Part shown: positions 1 through 11,249 of the stretch, piece by piece | Layout of the letters: each line of letters starts with the position of its first letter | Position numbering within the stretch: position 1 is the stretch's first letter | Assembly (NCBI GenBank): GCA_022575985.1 | Contig: JAKSXM010000014.1 | Span: forward strand, 25,792,001-25,856,000 | DNA length: 64,000 nt | Reading direction: 5' to 3' | Origin: Anagrus nilaparvatae | Taxonomy: Eukaryota; Arthropoda; Insecta; Hymenoptera; Mymaridae | Notes under the pieces: model-generated | Database searches by the model: none | What the model was told of the DNA's origin: nothing | Seen by the model: the letters and a program-made list of their open reading frames with translations, nothing else | Position numbers and translations under genes: made by a program

Positions 1-2201
1 AGAATTTATATATATAAGTTAAATCTTATATAAGGAATTTTAGTTGAAAGATGCGAAATATTTGTTAAAGATCATCATACATAAAAAAAAAGGTAGTAAA
101 GTAAGTATGCTTTATATATATAATATAAGAGTTATCAAAGCATATATAAATATTAGCTTGGTTGCTAGTTTCAAAAATTGCAGATTTTTGTGACAACTAG
201 AGGCTAAATTTTGATTTTTAAGAAAAGGTAGGTTTTAGAAATATTTTGTATTAAAAAGATTTATTTAATGGTAACAGAAATGGTAACACTAATTAAAGTT
301 TATATTTAGCTCTGAAATTTTGGTGTGACTAATGACATTTTCAAGTATTTTTCTTACTATTTGATGAAAAAATGAAATTTTTAAAATAATGCCTTGGTTA
401 ATATATTTGAATAAGAAATTTTGTGTAATGATAAATTATGTAAATGGAATTTTCAAAAATAATGAAAAAAAATTACAAGAATTTTTTTTGAAAAAAAACT
501 GCTTTATAAATATTTAGAATGCTCCTATATATATATAGTAAAATATCAATATCATAGGTCAGGAATGTAACAAAGCTTATGAATCTTATCATATAATATA
601 TATATATTGAGAGATTGACTTGATTGTAACGCTTGTCAAATCATATAAATTCTAAATACTTGTCATTCTCGTAAATGCCAAGGATATTCAAACAATTACC
701 GATATGTCAATATAGGGACTCAATATAATCTCATAAATACACTAAATTCTTCTGTAAATATGTTTGAATACATAAAATTTTTATTTTTTTTGAAAAATTC
801 TGATTACAAGCTATTTTGTAAAATAAAAAAATTGAATTTTATTTTTTTATATTTGAATTCTAAATTAAATTTTAGTACACTAATAAACTGGCATTCAGAT
901 ATTTTTTTAGTTTTTATCATATCTTACTTAATATAAAACAAAATTTTACAATTTTCTAAACATTCTTAACAAAGTTTTAAAAGTAAGATACATGGGTAAT
1001 GAGAAAGAAGAAGATAGAGAAAATGTTATTTAAAAAGATAATAATAACATAGGAAAAGACACTAGGTGAATTAACCGAATTACCAAAGAATGTTGCATTT
1101 ATTTTATACTATATTTTTCTCTCTCTCTCTCTTTTGGATTTTGATAACACTTTTAACTTTATCTGGCATTTTCTATTTTCTTCTCACTTTTTCTCATTTT
1201 ATTTACAGTATACACATGGGATAATCCAAGCAATTTTTTTGAAGTAAATTTTTTCTGATTTCTGTTTTATCACAAAAACGTCGTATTCAATTTGTTACTT
1301 TTTTGGAATTTTTTAAACATAGGTTTCTCAAAATATTTTGTTTTAAAAATGAATAAGGTTATTTTGAATTAAGGAAAAATGCATTCTTTTAAATAGATTT
1401 ATGCGAAGATAAAAAATAATTTGTTTTCTAAAATTCTGAAATTTTATACACATATACCTTGCCACTATTCAGGAGCCTTTTAAAGCAGGATTTTTTAAAA
1501 TTCAAGCAAATAACCGCGTACCACATCTTTTTTAAAATATTTTGATGCCTTTTTTGTATTTATTTTTTTACCATCCTCCTTTAGAGACTAATTTTTAGCA
1601 GCCTATTTTTGGGCTAGTTTCATACTATCTTTTTGTTAGAACTATTTTTTGATTTAGTAAATAAAATACAAAAAAAAAGCTAAACTAAAAGAGGTTTTTA
1701 GAAAATTTTTACCGATCTCATTCTATAAAAAAGCTTATGCAATAATAAAAACGTCTAGCAGTCTAGATTTAGTCATTTAATACAAATTAGAGGGTAATTT
1801 AAAAAGGAATCTCTAAAAGAATTTAATTTATTGCCTCCTCTCTTCACTTCTTAACTCTTAAAATGCCCAGTTTTCTAACTATTCATCTATTTCGAACAAG
1901 TTAACCCTAGTATGATGAATAATCATAAGCGTATGATGTTCCGGTGCATAATTTTAGAAACTTCAAGTTATACTATTACTTTATTTTGGTTATTAACAAA
2001 GAAGATATTATATAGTATACCTTCTTTGTGTTTTCCTATTATAGTAGTATAACAGAATTCAAGTATCTGGGGCAAATAGGCTGCGTTTATTTTTCGTAAT
2101 ATCACGTTTTCAAATTTTCTAATTAGTACTAAGCTTATTATTGTAATAATATTGTATAAATTATGGGCCAAAAAAATTCAATAAACAAATTATATACATA
2201 A
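1..2201. other. AT-rich intergenic stretch
   Basis: I see no gene here. The sequence is dominated by A/T homopolymers and short (TA)n runs, with a (CT)n microsatellite near 1117-1132. Reading frames are short, low in complexity and rich in Phe, Ile, Asn and Lys, as expected from base composition alone. Confidence 0.6.
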
Positions 2202-2658
2202 TACTCCAATCAAAATACGGGTTTGATATATTATTACTGAAAACTACCAGATTTGGTCTAGTATAGGTCGCTGATCACGAATTTCGAGGTCATTTTGTAA
2301 AGAAATGTGCGGAACACCCTTAAATTTGCAAAAACTACACCCAACATGTGGTGTTTTTACATATTCGCACTTTGAGTGCCCAGATTTGGAGCATAGAGGT
2401 ATTTTGGGTCTCTAATAAATAATTTTGGTGACTTTTTTTAGGTAAAATTAATATTTTACTCTTAAATTAACTAAAACTACTCTCAAAAAGGGGTATTTTT
2501 GCTATTTTTACAATTTACACTAATTTAAGGGTGAATTATTATTTACCTAAAAAAATGACCAAAATTCTTGACCAGCTACCCAAAAAACCTAGTAGACCAA
2601 ATCCGGTGGTTGCCAGTAATAATACAAACGCCCCCCATCCCGTATTTTGACTGGAGTA
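2202..2658. mobile_element. Palindromic MITE, family A, TA target
   Basis: The left end TACTCCAATCAAAATACGGG and the inverted right end CCCGTATTTTGACTGGAGTA match at 19 of 20 positions. If the outer TA is the duplicated target, the terminal repeat begins CTCCARTC. The interior is itself largely inverted: a module with a CACCCTTAAATTTGC-type block, a GGGGT block and a TATTCGCACTTTGAG block appears in both orientations. There is no coding capacity. Related copies lie at 29901-31024 and about 37585-37885. A TA target with long terminal inverted repeats suggests a non-autonomous Tc1/mariner-type element; that class assignment is inference. Confidence 0.8.
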
Positions 2659-3059
2659 TAAAACGACAAATTTTATTGGAATTTTACACATTAATATTAT
2701 AGAAACAATATTAAATACAACGAAAATTATAAAGATGACATTAAATTTTAGTTAAAAAAAAAATTTGAAATTTAACTTGTCGAAGTTACCTGAACTACTC
2801 CATGTATTATATACGGTCGATTTCGTACATTAGCAATTTTTTTTAATTACTTTCAAGTCATTATCATAACTTTAATGTCTTTAAAAAATTTTTAAAGGAG
2901 TTTTTAAAGAAATTTTTGGTACATAGAATATTTTCCAATTCTTAAATGAAGGAGAATTAAATAGCTTTCAAAAGGATGTAAGAAAAACTAAATAATTTAT
3001 TTTTGGCGAATTGGAAAATTCTGTTTTACGAAACTTTTAATAATTTAGCTTTATGAACA

Positions 3060-3600
3060 TAAAATATTTTTACAGGAAGTGAAACTCCAGAGGGTCTAAA
3101 AATCAAGGGGAAGGGGGTTAAATGGTCATAGTCGAGGAGGAGAGGATTATTCAACCTATTTAGTTATGATCTTTTTTACTGACTTTAAAGAGTTTTTTAC
3201 ACTGAAAAAAACTAACCATAACCCACTTGCTGCGAACGGGAAATTGTTGCAAATAATTTGAAAAGAAAAGAAAATTGAAAAAAAATGTTTTCTTTCTATT
3301 TAAGAATATTTTTGGCTTTCTATACCGCTGCGCGTAAATATTCTACAAAAAATTTAAATTCTATTTACGTTTCAAGTAATTTGCAATCGCTTGAATATGA
3401 AAAAAAAAATCCGCTTGCGGCAACCGGATTTTCCAGTTGCGGCAACCGGAATTTTTTTTCAGTGTAAATTGAACTTAGAATAGTTTCGATTTAGAGACTA
3501 AATCGAGTTATCAGTTGAGGGACTTAGAATAATTTGACTTGAGGGACAAATGCAATTTTAGAGGGTATTTTAGAAAGTTATAGGGTATTTGTATTAGTTA
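3060..3600. repeat. Degenerate family D repeat, interrupted by a MITE
   Basis: The flanks of the MITE at 3200-3464 carry parts of a dispersed repeat also seen at 22330-22575, 27165-27527 and 31849-32030. On the left are a G-rich AAGGGGGTTAAATGG stretch and a decayed GAACATA end. On the right are units of the type GGGACTTAGAATAATTTG. The copy is strongly diverged and its ends are not sharp. Confidence 0.5.
3200..3464. mobile_element. MITE, family B (CACTGAAAAAAA ends), nested
   Basis: The element starts with CACTGAAAAAAA and ends with TTTTTTTTCAGTG, flanked on both sides by TA (3198-3199 and 3465-3466). Near the right end the motif TTGCGGCAACCGGA occurs twice. It has no coding capacity; the short frame from 3285 is incidental. 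It sits inside an older family D repeat, so its insertion is the more recent event. A degenerate relative is at about 24690-24885, and a solitary matching end is at 42541-42553. Confidence 0.8.
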
Positions 3601-5039
3601 AGTAGACAGTAAATATAAACATGCTCGTGTAATCATGCAAACTTGTTATAAGGTTTTGTACCAGTAAAAGGATCTTGCACATGGGAAGAATTATATGGTA
3701 CTTACAATTAGTTTGCCATAGCTATTAGATCTTAATTACTGTAATCTTATATTTTCTAAGTTTATGAACTGGGTAAGATTTTTGGTACCATTATAAACTT
3801 ATAACATACTTTGCTGAGAGTAGGTAACAACCCTCCGCGAGTACATCGTGTCGATATCTTCCTCAGCGACTTTCAAAGATTCTTCATTTTCGAATTTTCA
3901 ACATTTGTTGCCGGGTATTTGTTCTAAATATTTTGGCCCAAAACCATCGGAAATATTATTTTGAAACCTCAAAGAAAATATCTTCGAAAAGTTTAGGCCA
4001 ATCGAAACGTTGAAAGGGGTTCTAAAAGTCCCAAATAAAAATCGTCACCGTGTATACGTCACGTATCTGTATCTATATTGTACACGCGAAGGGTTAAATT
4101 TCAATCACAAATTGGTTTTTAAATTTGCTTTGATAATTTCACCCAGAATACTTCACATATATAAACAGTATACTGAAATTCTCTATATACATATATAATG
4201 CAGTCTGTTTACTTAAGATAATAATGAAACATTTAATAAAACCTTTCTATGTTTATATAAATACAATGTCACTCTTTATTTTTTTCATAATATGAAAATT
4301 TTTTAAAAAGTATTATTTTTATATTATAAAATAAATCCCAAAAAAAATAAAAGAATTAATATTATATTCACGTGTATGTATAGTATATATATATATATCG
4401 TAAAAAGCTTTTTAAAATTATAATATAATGATATTATCAAAATAAACGAGTTGAGATTTTTGGAAAAGGCATATACACTTTATATATATATATATTTAAG
4501 TAATTGCTTTTTGAAAGACTTTACCTACTTGATCAAATTACATTTATATATACCTATATATATATATAACATTTTCTATTAAATTTTCTCACTATTTTTC
4601 TCTCTCTTACATTTTATTATATAGAAAAGAGATATTTTTCTTTTAGAAAATTTTGTTTTTGTTGATAAATATATTTATTTTTATAGATATATATAAAGCA
4701 GAATCCAAAAAAGCATATGTATTTTAGTATCTTAAATTAAGCTTTTTTTTTGGAAGATTTTCTTAATTTTGTATAAAAAACAAGTTATATAATATATAAT
4801 TGTTTGAAAAATTAAAAGAATTTAAATTGCATTTAAAGTAAAAAAAAAATGAAACTCATGTAATTAAAACAATTTAAAACATCTGTATAAAATTTTATGA
4901 AATTACTTATATTTTATTAAAATAGTTTTTGTTTTCATAGAACATTAAAAAAAATTTTTTTTTTTTGTTGAAATAATTCATTTTATTAGTTATTATAAAC
5001 AACATGTCTTTTTTTTTTATAGATTATATGGTATATATA
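3601..5039. other. AT-rich intergenic stretch with one GC-richer patch
   Basis: A patch at about 3825-4110 is clearly less AT-rich than its surroundings, but no frame through it is convincing and no repeat partner was found here. From 4200 on the sequence is (TA)n and poly(T) rich. No gene is called. Confidence 0.5.
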
Positions 5040-5435
5040 TTTGTGAGTTTCTTATTTCCCAAATTCACCGTAAAGAAAAATACCAAGCCGAATATGATAC
5101 TTCAGGTCATAACAAAAAAAAAAAAAAAAAAATGCATAAAGGTTAATGTAGTGTGACGATTTGCAAATGTATATCGGTAAAAATTATGAAAAATTTTGTT
5201 GTTAACAAGATTTTAGAACATTTTAGTAATAAAAAGTTTTTAGCAAGTTTTCCAAAAGCTTTCTAAAACGTTTTTAAAACCTTTTTCCTAATTTCTACCG
5301 ATTTTCATTTGCAAATCGGCATACTACGGTATGTAACAATTTTTTTTCTAGAAAATAGTTTTCTGACCTGAAGTATCATATTTTAACCAGTATTTTCCTC
5401 TACGGTCAATTTGGGAAACAAGAAAGACGCTAATA
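5040..5435. mobile_element. Foldback element of about 400 bp
   Basis: The left arm (about 5050-5115) and the inverted right arm (about 5362-5430) pair through blocks such as TTTCCCAAATT with AATTTGGGAAA and GATACTTCAGGTCA with TGACCTGAAGTATC. A second internal pair is ATTTGCAAAT in both arms near 5162 and 5308. There are no open frames. It lies immediately left of a larger foldback at 5481-6350 and may be an independent MITE of another family. Confidence 0.7.
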
Positions 5436-5480
5436 TATCTATATTTTTCATATACATATATATATTTTTCATATATATAT

Positions 5481-6350
5481 ATCGGTAGTTCTTAGCTATT
5501 TTTACCCAAGTCTGAGGTCAATGTCTTGGATTTAAAAAATACCAATTGCACTGATTTTGGTATGTAAAAATATGTTTACTGGACAATTTTTAAGGCTCTA
5601 GGTGGCTTGGTTGCGATTTTTGATTTTTTTCGAATTCTAAGCCACCCGTTTGCTTTTTATTTTCTGGACACCCTAAATAAGCCTAAAAAATATTTTCTTT
5701 ATAAAGGTAGGTTTTTTTTTTTAAATTTTTTTTACATGTGTTTTTTTATTCTTTTCATGTTGGTAAACTTCTTTTTTAACACATTTGCCTTTTAAGTACT
5801 TAAAAATCAATTTTAGGCTCAAAAAAATTATTTTGAAAATTGTTCATTTTATGAATTTTCCAATTTTCTAGCTTTTCCTGATAGAAAATGAAAAATCTGA
5901 CTTGATTTTCGGATTCCTCGGGAAATTTTACATTGAAAACCTTCCTGGGTAAAATTTTAGAGGCCTATTTGACGCTGTAAAAAAAAGTAACCTGTTAAAA
6001 TATTTGATTTATGGTCAGATTCGGATCGGGCGGAAATTTTTACTACCAACCTTTATATAGAAAATATTTTTTCTTATTAGTGTCCAGAAAGTGCGTGTTT
6101 TCTGGCCGCTGCGCTATTCGAAAAAACGCATTTTCTCGACACTGAGCAAGAAAAATTATAAAATATACTATTTAGGCTTATTTAGTGTGTCCAGAAAATA
6201 AAAAGCGAACGAGTGGCTGAGAATTCGAAAAAAATCAAAATTGGAAAAATAGTAATCATATTTTTACATACCAAAAGCAGTGCAATTGGCATTTTTTAAA
6301 TCCAAGACATCGACCTCAGACTTGGGTAAAAATAGCTAAGAACTACCGAT
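5481..6350. mobile_element. Large foldback element, 870 bp
   Basis: The termini ATCGGTAGTTCTTAGC and GCTAAGAACTACCGAT are exact reverse complements. Pairing continues inward for more than 200 bp on each side (about 5481-5710 against 6060-6350), including the blocks ACCCAAGTCTGAGGTC, AATTGCACTG and TTTCTGGACAC. Flanks are TA-rich, so a TA target cannot be separated from composition. The middle, about 5710-6060, is not clearly palindromic and encodes nothing recognisable. The 62-codon frame at 5607 lies in the arm and is incidental. Confidence 0.8.
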
Positions 6351-7279
6351 ATATAAATATTCAAAAAGAATTTAGAAAATGAAAATTTTAGTTATATTAT
6401 TTATATACCTTAAAAGTATAGAGGTATTATATGTAGGTAAAATTTAAGGAAGAGAAGAAGCGAAAAGCATTAAGGCCTTAAGGGCATGTTTTCTAGTGTA
6501 TAACTCTCAGTTACTCGCATACTTCCCTTATATTATATATAATACACAGAGAAATGTTCAAAATACTCTAAGGCACAAATATACTTCTATTACTATCAAC
6601 TTTATATACTATCATACACCACAAAAGGGTATATATATGTATATAAAGCTTTTTATCTCTCTTACTCTTTGCATTTGCCTTTTATAAGGGAGAAAAACAC
6701 AAGAAGAAAAACATATGTATATTATAACTTGTGGTTTCATTTTCAAGACTTATATAAGCACAATAAAAATATCAACAAACAACTAAAAAACCCTACTTAC
6801 ATTTATGGATATAACCTTTTCAACACTTTTTTTATTCCTCAAGTGAGTTAATTTTACATCATTAAAACTAATTAAAAAAGATTTTTTGGTTTTTTTTAAA
6901 TTTTAATTAATTTTAGAGAAGAATTTTTTAACTTGTATTACTATTTTTATTATATTATTTTAGATTTTCTGATATAAATATCAACATTCGTCAGTTTCTC
7001 GAATTTTTTGGTATTTTAGACAAGTCTACTAAAAATTAAAGAGAAATTTGCCCAAAAAATATTACAACTTTAATGACAAACTGTCAAAATTGAAAAAGCT
7101 TGCAATTTTTTTTCTCGAATATTTCATAAAAAACTAATTAAGCAAAGCATTTCTTTTTAAATAAATTTTTATCGTTAATTTTTAGCTAATTTAAAAAGCT
7201 CAATTTGATGAGGTGAATAATTACAGAATTACGCTGACTGACTAACCAGTTTCAATACGGCGGATATGCAGCAAATTTT
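6351..7279. other. AT-rich intergenic stretch
   Basis: No gene or repeat with a partner was recognised. Two overlapping short frames at 6496-6851 are composition-driven and show no motif. Confidence 0.5.
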
Positions 7280-7735
7280 TGCCTGTTTGATTGGGAAAGC
7301 ATTGCTATTTAAACAGTTTCAGTGGTACGTCTAAGAGGCCTTAATTAAGGTGGATCTTTACTCAATGGTACTGGTTAAACTAAAAAAACTTCAATAAAAT
7401 TAAAAAAATTTTGCTAGCAAGGCTAGGAAACCTTTAATAAGTTGGATATTTATTAGTTTGTCTAAGAAATCCTTAATCAGGTGGGAATTTAACAAATTTT
7501 GATGATTTACCTAAGAAAGCTTCTATAAGGTGAAAAGCAAACAAATAATGCTGGGTACACTAAGAAATCTTGAAGGCGGCGAACAAGTACCGAATTTCAC
7601 TAGTTTTTCTAATAAATCTTTAATAAGATAAGGGTTTAAATTCAAGAAACCTTTAATAAAGTGAAGATTTTAATAAATGTTGATAGTTTTACTAAAAAAC
7701 ATTTAATATGTAACAAATTTTGCTACTTTGACTGT
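7280..7735. repeat. Degenerate tandem repeat, about 49-bp unit
   Basis: A motif of the form CTAAGAAACCTTTAATAAGG recurs at about 7330, 7380, 7423, 7462, 7511, 7560, 7609, 7642 and 7692. The common spacing is 49-50 bp, with a few shortened units (34-43 bp). Between the motifs lies a second recognisable stretch of type AACAAATTTTGCTAGTTT. Units are diverged by substitutions and small deletions, so the array is old. Confidence 0.7.
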
Positions 7736-8060
7736 AAGAGGGAGTACTGGATAGCGTGAGTGGGAGTGCAAGCGCCTGGAACGCAGTATATGAAACAGTG
7801 TACCTGGAATACTAGAGGATGCTGGATGCCTTTGCTATATATTATTGTATGTAATGAAATTATCCTGCCTAAATAAATAACATTAATTTAAAGACAACTG
7901 TTATTCATTATCCTAAGAAATATTTCTTTGACTTCCTAATCCTCTTCGAGATTTAGGTCTGGAGATCGAAGTAAGTAAGTATAATCTTGTTGCGACCGTG
8001 TAACCTGTAATGGCGCGCTCACCTGACTATCAAGGGGAGTTCAATATATTTTGAATACCA
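7736..8060. repeat. Possible LTR or other retroelement remnant
   Basis: This stretch is markedly GC-richer than its neighbours and contains a polyadenylation-like AATAAATAA near 7873. About 130 bp further on is GTTGCGACCGTGTAACC, which resembles a primer-binding-site region of BEL/Pao or gypsy elements. No matching second LTR, gag or pol is visible. The order (transcribed unit end, then PBS-like sequence) is what suggests an LTR; this is weak inference. Confidence 0.25.
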
Positions 8061-8269
8061 AATTATTCCAAATTGCTCATTTTATTAAATTTAAAAAACA
8101 TGACGACTACGCTCAGTTGGCCTTATGGGCTTAGAAACGTAGGGTTAAATGTTATTAAATAGGATTTTTTGATAATTTTCACTAGAAAGCTGTAGCCGCG
8201 TAACCAAAAAACTTATCTGTTTGGTACCATTTTTTTGGTGTAAGAATCACCTAGACATATAACGCAAAT

Positions 8270-8400
8270 GAGGTGAGGCAAAGGTTCAACAAAATTTAGT
8301 GACAACGAGGAGGGGTTACATCTCGCCTCGCCACGATTTCGTCCGAAAACTCCTCGTTTATAAACGAGATGATAAGTAATAAAAAATTCTTGAAACAAAT
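8270..8400. repeat. CTCGCCTCG-type CG-rich motif patch
   Basis: TCTCGCCTCGCC at about 8320-8331 and nearby CGAGGAGG and CTCCTCG strings make a CG-rich island. Similar strings recur at about 10600-10635 and 11640-11750. The function or element class is unknown. Confidence 0.35.
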
Positions 8401-8534
8401 TTTAAAGTAAAACATATTTATTATTCTGAAAAGAAAATTTTTGATTCATCAATGTTTCGAGCAATCCATTACACAAAATATATTTAATTTATTATAATAC
8501 ATAAACATTTATAAACTGCATTACGCATATTATT

Positions 8535-9654
8535 AATGACAACATTGATATCATAAAAGAAAATATTGACAGCTGTGAATATCTAAACAACTTGTTGGAA
8601 AATTCCTACTTACCATTCATAACTACAGCTACAAGACCAGGTAAAAATAAAGAGGGCTCTTGTTTAGACCATATATTTATCAAAAACTATAATAAATCTG
8701 AATTTATAGTAGGTAACTTGAAATATGATATTACTGATCATATCCCAATTTTCCTAATTATAAAAAATAAAAATATTTCAATTAATAATAGAACAAATAG
8801 CATAAATTATAAAAAATTATCTAATTTAAGTAATAGTTTGAATTGGCAAGAAGTTTTAACTATTCAAGACCCCACTGTAGCACTTAGATGTATCATTGAA
8901 AAAATAAATAATTTAACTTGTAAATCACTTCAAAAAATAAAGAAAAAACGTAAACTTAGACAGCATTGGATAACTAAGGGTTTAATAATATCATGCAACA
9001 CTAAACAAAAACTTTATAATAGTTGGCGAAACAATTGTGAAAATAAATCAATTGAATTAAAATTTAAAAAGTATTCTAATTTATTAAAAAATCTATTGTG
9101 TTGTGCTAAAAATAACTATGAAAATAAAATATTAAAAAGAGCAAATATTAAAGAATACTGGCAATTTATAAAAACTAAATTAAATAAAAAAATTAAACAA
9201 CAATAAAATTGATTATTTAATAGTTAATGATAAAAAGATTAAAGATGATCAAGAAATTGCAGATGAAGTTAATAAATATTTCTGTTCAATAGGAACAGAT
9301 ATGGTTAAAAAAATTCAAAAGCCTCCAGATTTAAGTGAAATACCATTGCTAAATCGTAATTCTGAAACAATGTTTTTAAATAGTACCAACAAATTTGAAA
9401 TTGCTAAAATAATAAAATGCCTTAAAAACAAAGCTAAAGGTTATGATGGAATTAGTACCAAAGTTATTAAATTAATTTCTTAAACTAATTTATAGATGTG
9501 TTGCTCTAACCCTTTTTTAATTTTAATTTCATTATTATAATTAATTTTAAGTTTTATTTTTATTATATTTTGATTCCTCCTATGTACAGGTTATTACCTA
9601 CTGTAGGCCTATAATATGTAACATTATTGTATATATTATTTGAAATGAAAATAA

Positions 9655-9690
<36 letters not shown>
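8535..9690 (+). pseudogene. Truncated jockey/CR1/L2-type LINE: endonuclease tail, linker, start of RT
   Basis: The frame entering at 8535 (NDNIDIIKEN, a decayed GDFN-type block) runs through 9206. It contains SCLDHIFIK and ITDHIPIFL, the C-terminal blocks of an AP-type (EEP) endonuclease ending in the catalytic Asp-His pair, then a Lys-rich linker. A frameshift near 9200 leads into a second frame with KYFCSIGTD and KAKGYDGIS, the very start of the reverse transcriptase domain, which stops at 9483. The rest of RT is missing. What follows looks like a LINE 3' UTR ending in (ATT)n at about 9656-9690. This is a dead copy with both 5' truncation and internal deletion. The exact clade is not resolved. 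Confidence 0.8.
9656..9690. repeat. (ATT)n microsatellite, LINE 3' tail
   Basis: About eleven ATT units directly follow AAATGAAAATAA at the end of the truncated LINE, as simple-repeat tails do in several non-LTR clades. Confidence 0.8.
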
Positions 9691-9757
9691 AGTAATCAGG
9701 ACTGGATCCATATATTTCTGTAATGATAACAGATGTAGACCATGCACTGATAACCAA

Positions 9758-10075
9758 CTATGCTGTTAAAGCATAATCTTTAAGCGATCTTCTTTTTGGT
9801 TGATCAATTAAGGCTGCGTTTGAAGAAAGTCGTTCTGCAGCTACGGACGTAGCCTGAATTGCCAGCTTATCTCTAGCCAATTCTGTAATTATGGAGCTAT
9901 GTTTTTTCATCTCCACCCCACCAAAGTAGGATATCAGTATTTTCTGGTGCTCACGGATCTTCCAAATAAGCACTTAACTCTTCTTCCCAATTTAGTTCCG
10001 TATCTTCATCAAATATATTAGAAAAGTCTAAAAGATTATTGTTGTTCTCATTTTTACATGAAACATGTTAAAATG
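9758..10075 (-). pseudogene. hAT transposase C-terminal fragment
   Basis: Read on the minus strand, the sequence gives NLLDFSNIFDEDTELNWEEE, then after a break WWGG, then LARDKLAIQATSVAAERLSS. The last two match the C-terminal dimerisation region of hAT transposases (family consensus of the type LA...L.IPATSVPSER.FS). A frameshift and a stop lie near 9965 between the two halves. No DDE core or BED finger is present, so this is a 3' relic of a once longer transposon. Confidence 0.75.
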
Positions 10076-10129
10076 AAAAACTAAAAGGGAATTTTATTCT
10101 CGTGATTTTCGTGTATTATAATGTTGCGT

Positions 10130-10215
10130 AAAATTTGCATTATGCCTAGCCATGTAAATAAACATGTTCCATGCATTTTGGTTATGTTTACATAAACCGG
10201 TTATAAGTTTTTTCT
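10130..10215. repeat. Repeat terminus, AACATGTTCCATGCA...GGTTATAAG
   Basis: The sequence from TAAACATGTTCCATGC to CCGGTTATAAGTTTTT matches, in inverse orientation, the left end of the insertion at 27165 and shorter pieces at 45924-45985 and 46400-46475. Here only this one end is present, so it is a solitary terminus of a dispersed element. Confidence 0.6.
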
Positions 10216-10599
10216 TTTATTTTCTTTCTTTTTCATTTTCATTAACTTTCAGGTTATTTTAATAAATTTTATATATTTTTTAAAAACATTTCTTGCAATC
10301 TTTTTCTAGCTTTTTCCTCCATTCCGTTTTAGAAAACTTTTTAACCTTGTGTCTGAATACAAGATATCTGAAGCACTATAAAAACAGTTGCACTGTCGGT
10401 AAAGTTTCAAAATCTTATAATTATAATTTTATTATTATTATAAATTATAAATTTATTCTAAAAAACTTATTATAAAACTAGTAAATAATCAACATATTCT
10501 TCCGCGAATCACATAAATAATATAAACACGTGTACGAAAATAAAACTTCTGTTTTATTGGTTTTAGCTGATTGTGATCTTGCAGGCGTAATTTTTTAAA

Positions 10600-10740
10600 A
10601 ATTTACGAGGCAAAACAAGGCGAGGCGAAGCTTGAACAGCTATATCAGTGTGGGAAACAATGGCTACTTGGGAATCCTAGGGATGGGTAGCAAAGCTTTG
10701 TATCGCTGACCAATTACCTGCCTGGGTTCCTATGCCCGTC
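10600..10740. other. GC-richer unique patch next to 5S gene
   Basis: The patch contains CGAGGCAAAACAAGGCGAGGCGAAG and flanking unique sequence. No reading frame or RNA fold was recognised. Its CGAGGC strings resemble those at 8270 and 11640. Confidence 0.3.
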
Positions 10741-10992
10741 ATTTTTATGATTTAAGAAATTTTAAATAATGCTTTCGATAAAAAAAGTTTATTATAAAAA
10801 ATATTGAGTAAACTAAAACAACATTTCTTTATAAAAATGAAGTTGCAGGGATCCAAGGGGGTGAAAGCCCCTTGATGGGTGATGAAGTGAGCTGGAGGTA
10901 GCTAGTAACAATATAAAATAAAAAATGGGAAAAAATGAAAAGTTAGCTTAAGTCTGAATAAATGCACTTTAACGGGAAAACATTCTTTATCG

Positions 10993-11110
10993 TCCAACGT
11001 TCATATCACTTTGAATGTACCTGGTCTCGTCCGATCCCAGAAGTTAAGCAAAGTTGAGCGCGGTTAGTACTTGGATGGGTGACCGCTTGGGAACACCGCG
11101 TAACGTTGGT
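10993..11110 (+). rRNA. 5S ribosomal RNA
   Basis: The sequence follows the metazoan 5S rRNA scheme. The 5' CCAACGT pairs perfectly with 3' ACGTTGG (10994-11000 with 11103-11109) as helix I. The conserved blocks GTCTCGTCCGATC, AAGTTAAGCA, GGTTAGTACTTGGATGGG and GACCGCTTGGGAACACCGC all appear in order, and the last two include the Box C internal promoter region. The length of about 118 nt is normal. A T-run follows directly, as in a functional Pol III unit. It stands alone rather than in a tandem 5S array, so it could be a dispersed functional gene or a recent retro-copy. Confidence 0.93.
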
Positions 11111-11126
11111 TTTTTTTTTTTTTTTT
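11110..11126 (+). terminator. Pol III T-run terminator of 5S gene
   Basis: Seventeen consecutive T residues begin at the last base of the 5S helix, far more than the four or more needed by RNA polymerase III. Confidence 0.85.
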
Positions 11127-11156
11127 AATTACCAAATAAATATGTTTTTCAGTAGT

Positions 11157-11249
11157 ACTGTTTGGTATAAAACCAAATTTTATTATACGGAAGTACCGGT
11201 TTTCATAAACTCGTTTTTTCTCGATATTTCGTATCTAATACCAAACAGT
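11157..11249. repeat. Short inverted repeat just 3' of the 5S gene
   Basis: ACTGTTTGGTAT (11157-11168) and ATACCAAACAGT (11238-11249) are perfect reverse complements 93 bp end to end. This could be a very small foldback MITE or a chance hairpin. Confidence 0.5.
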
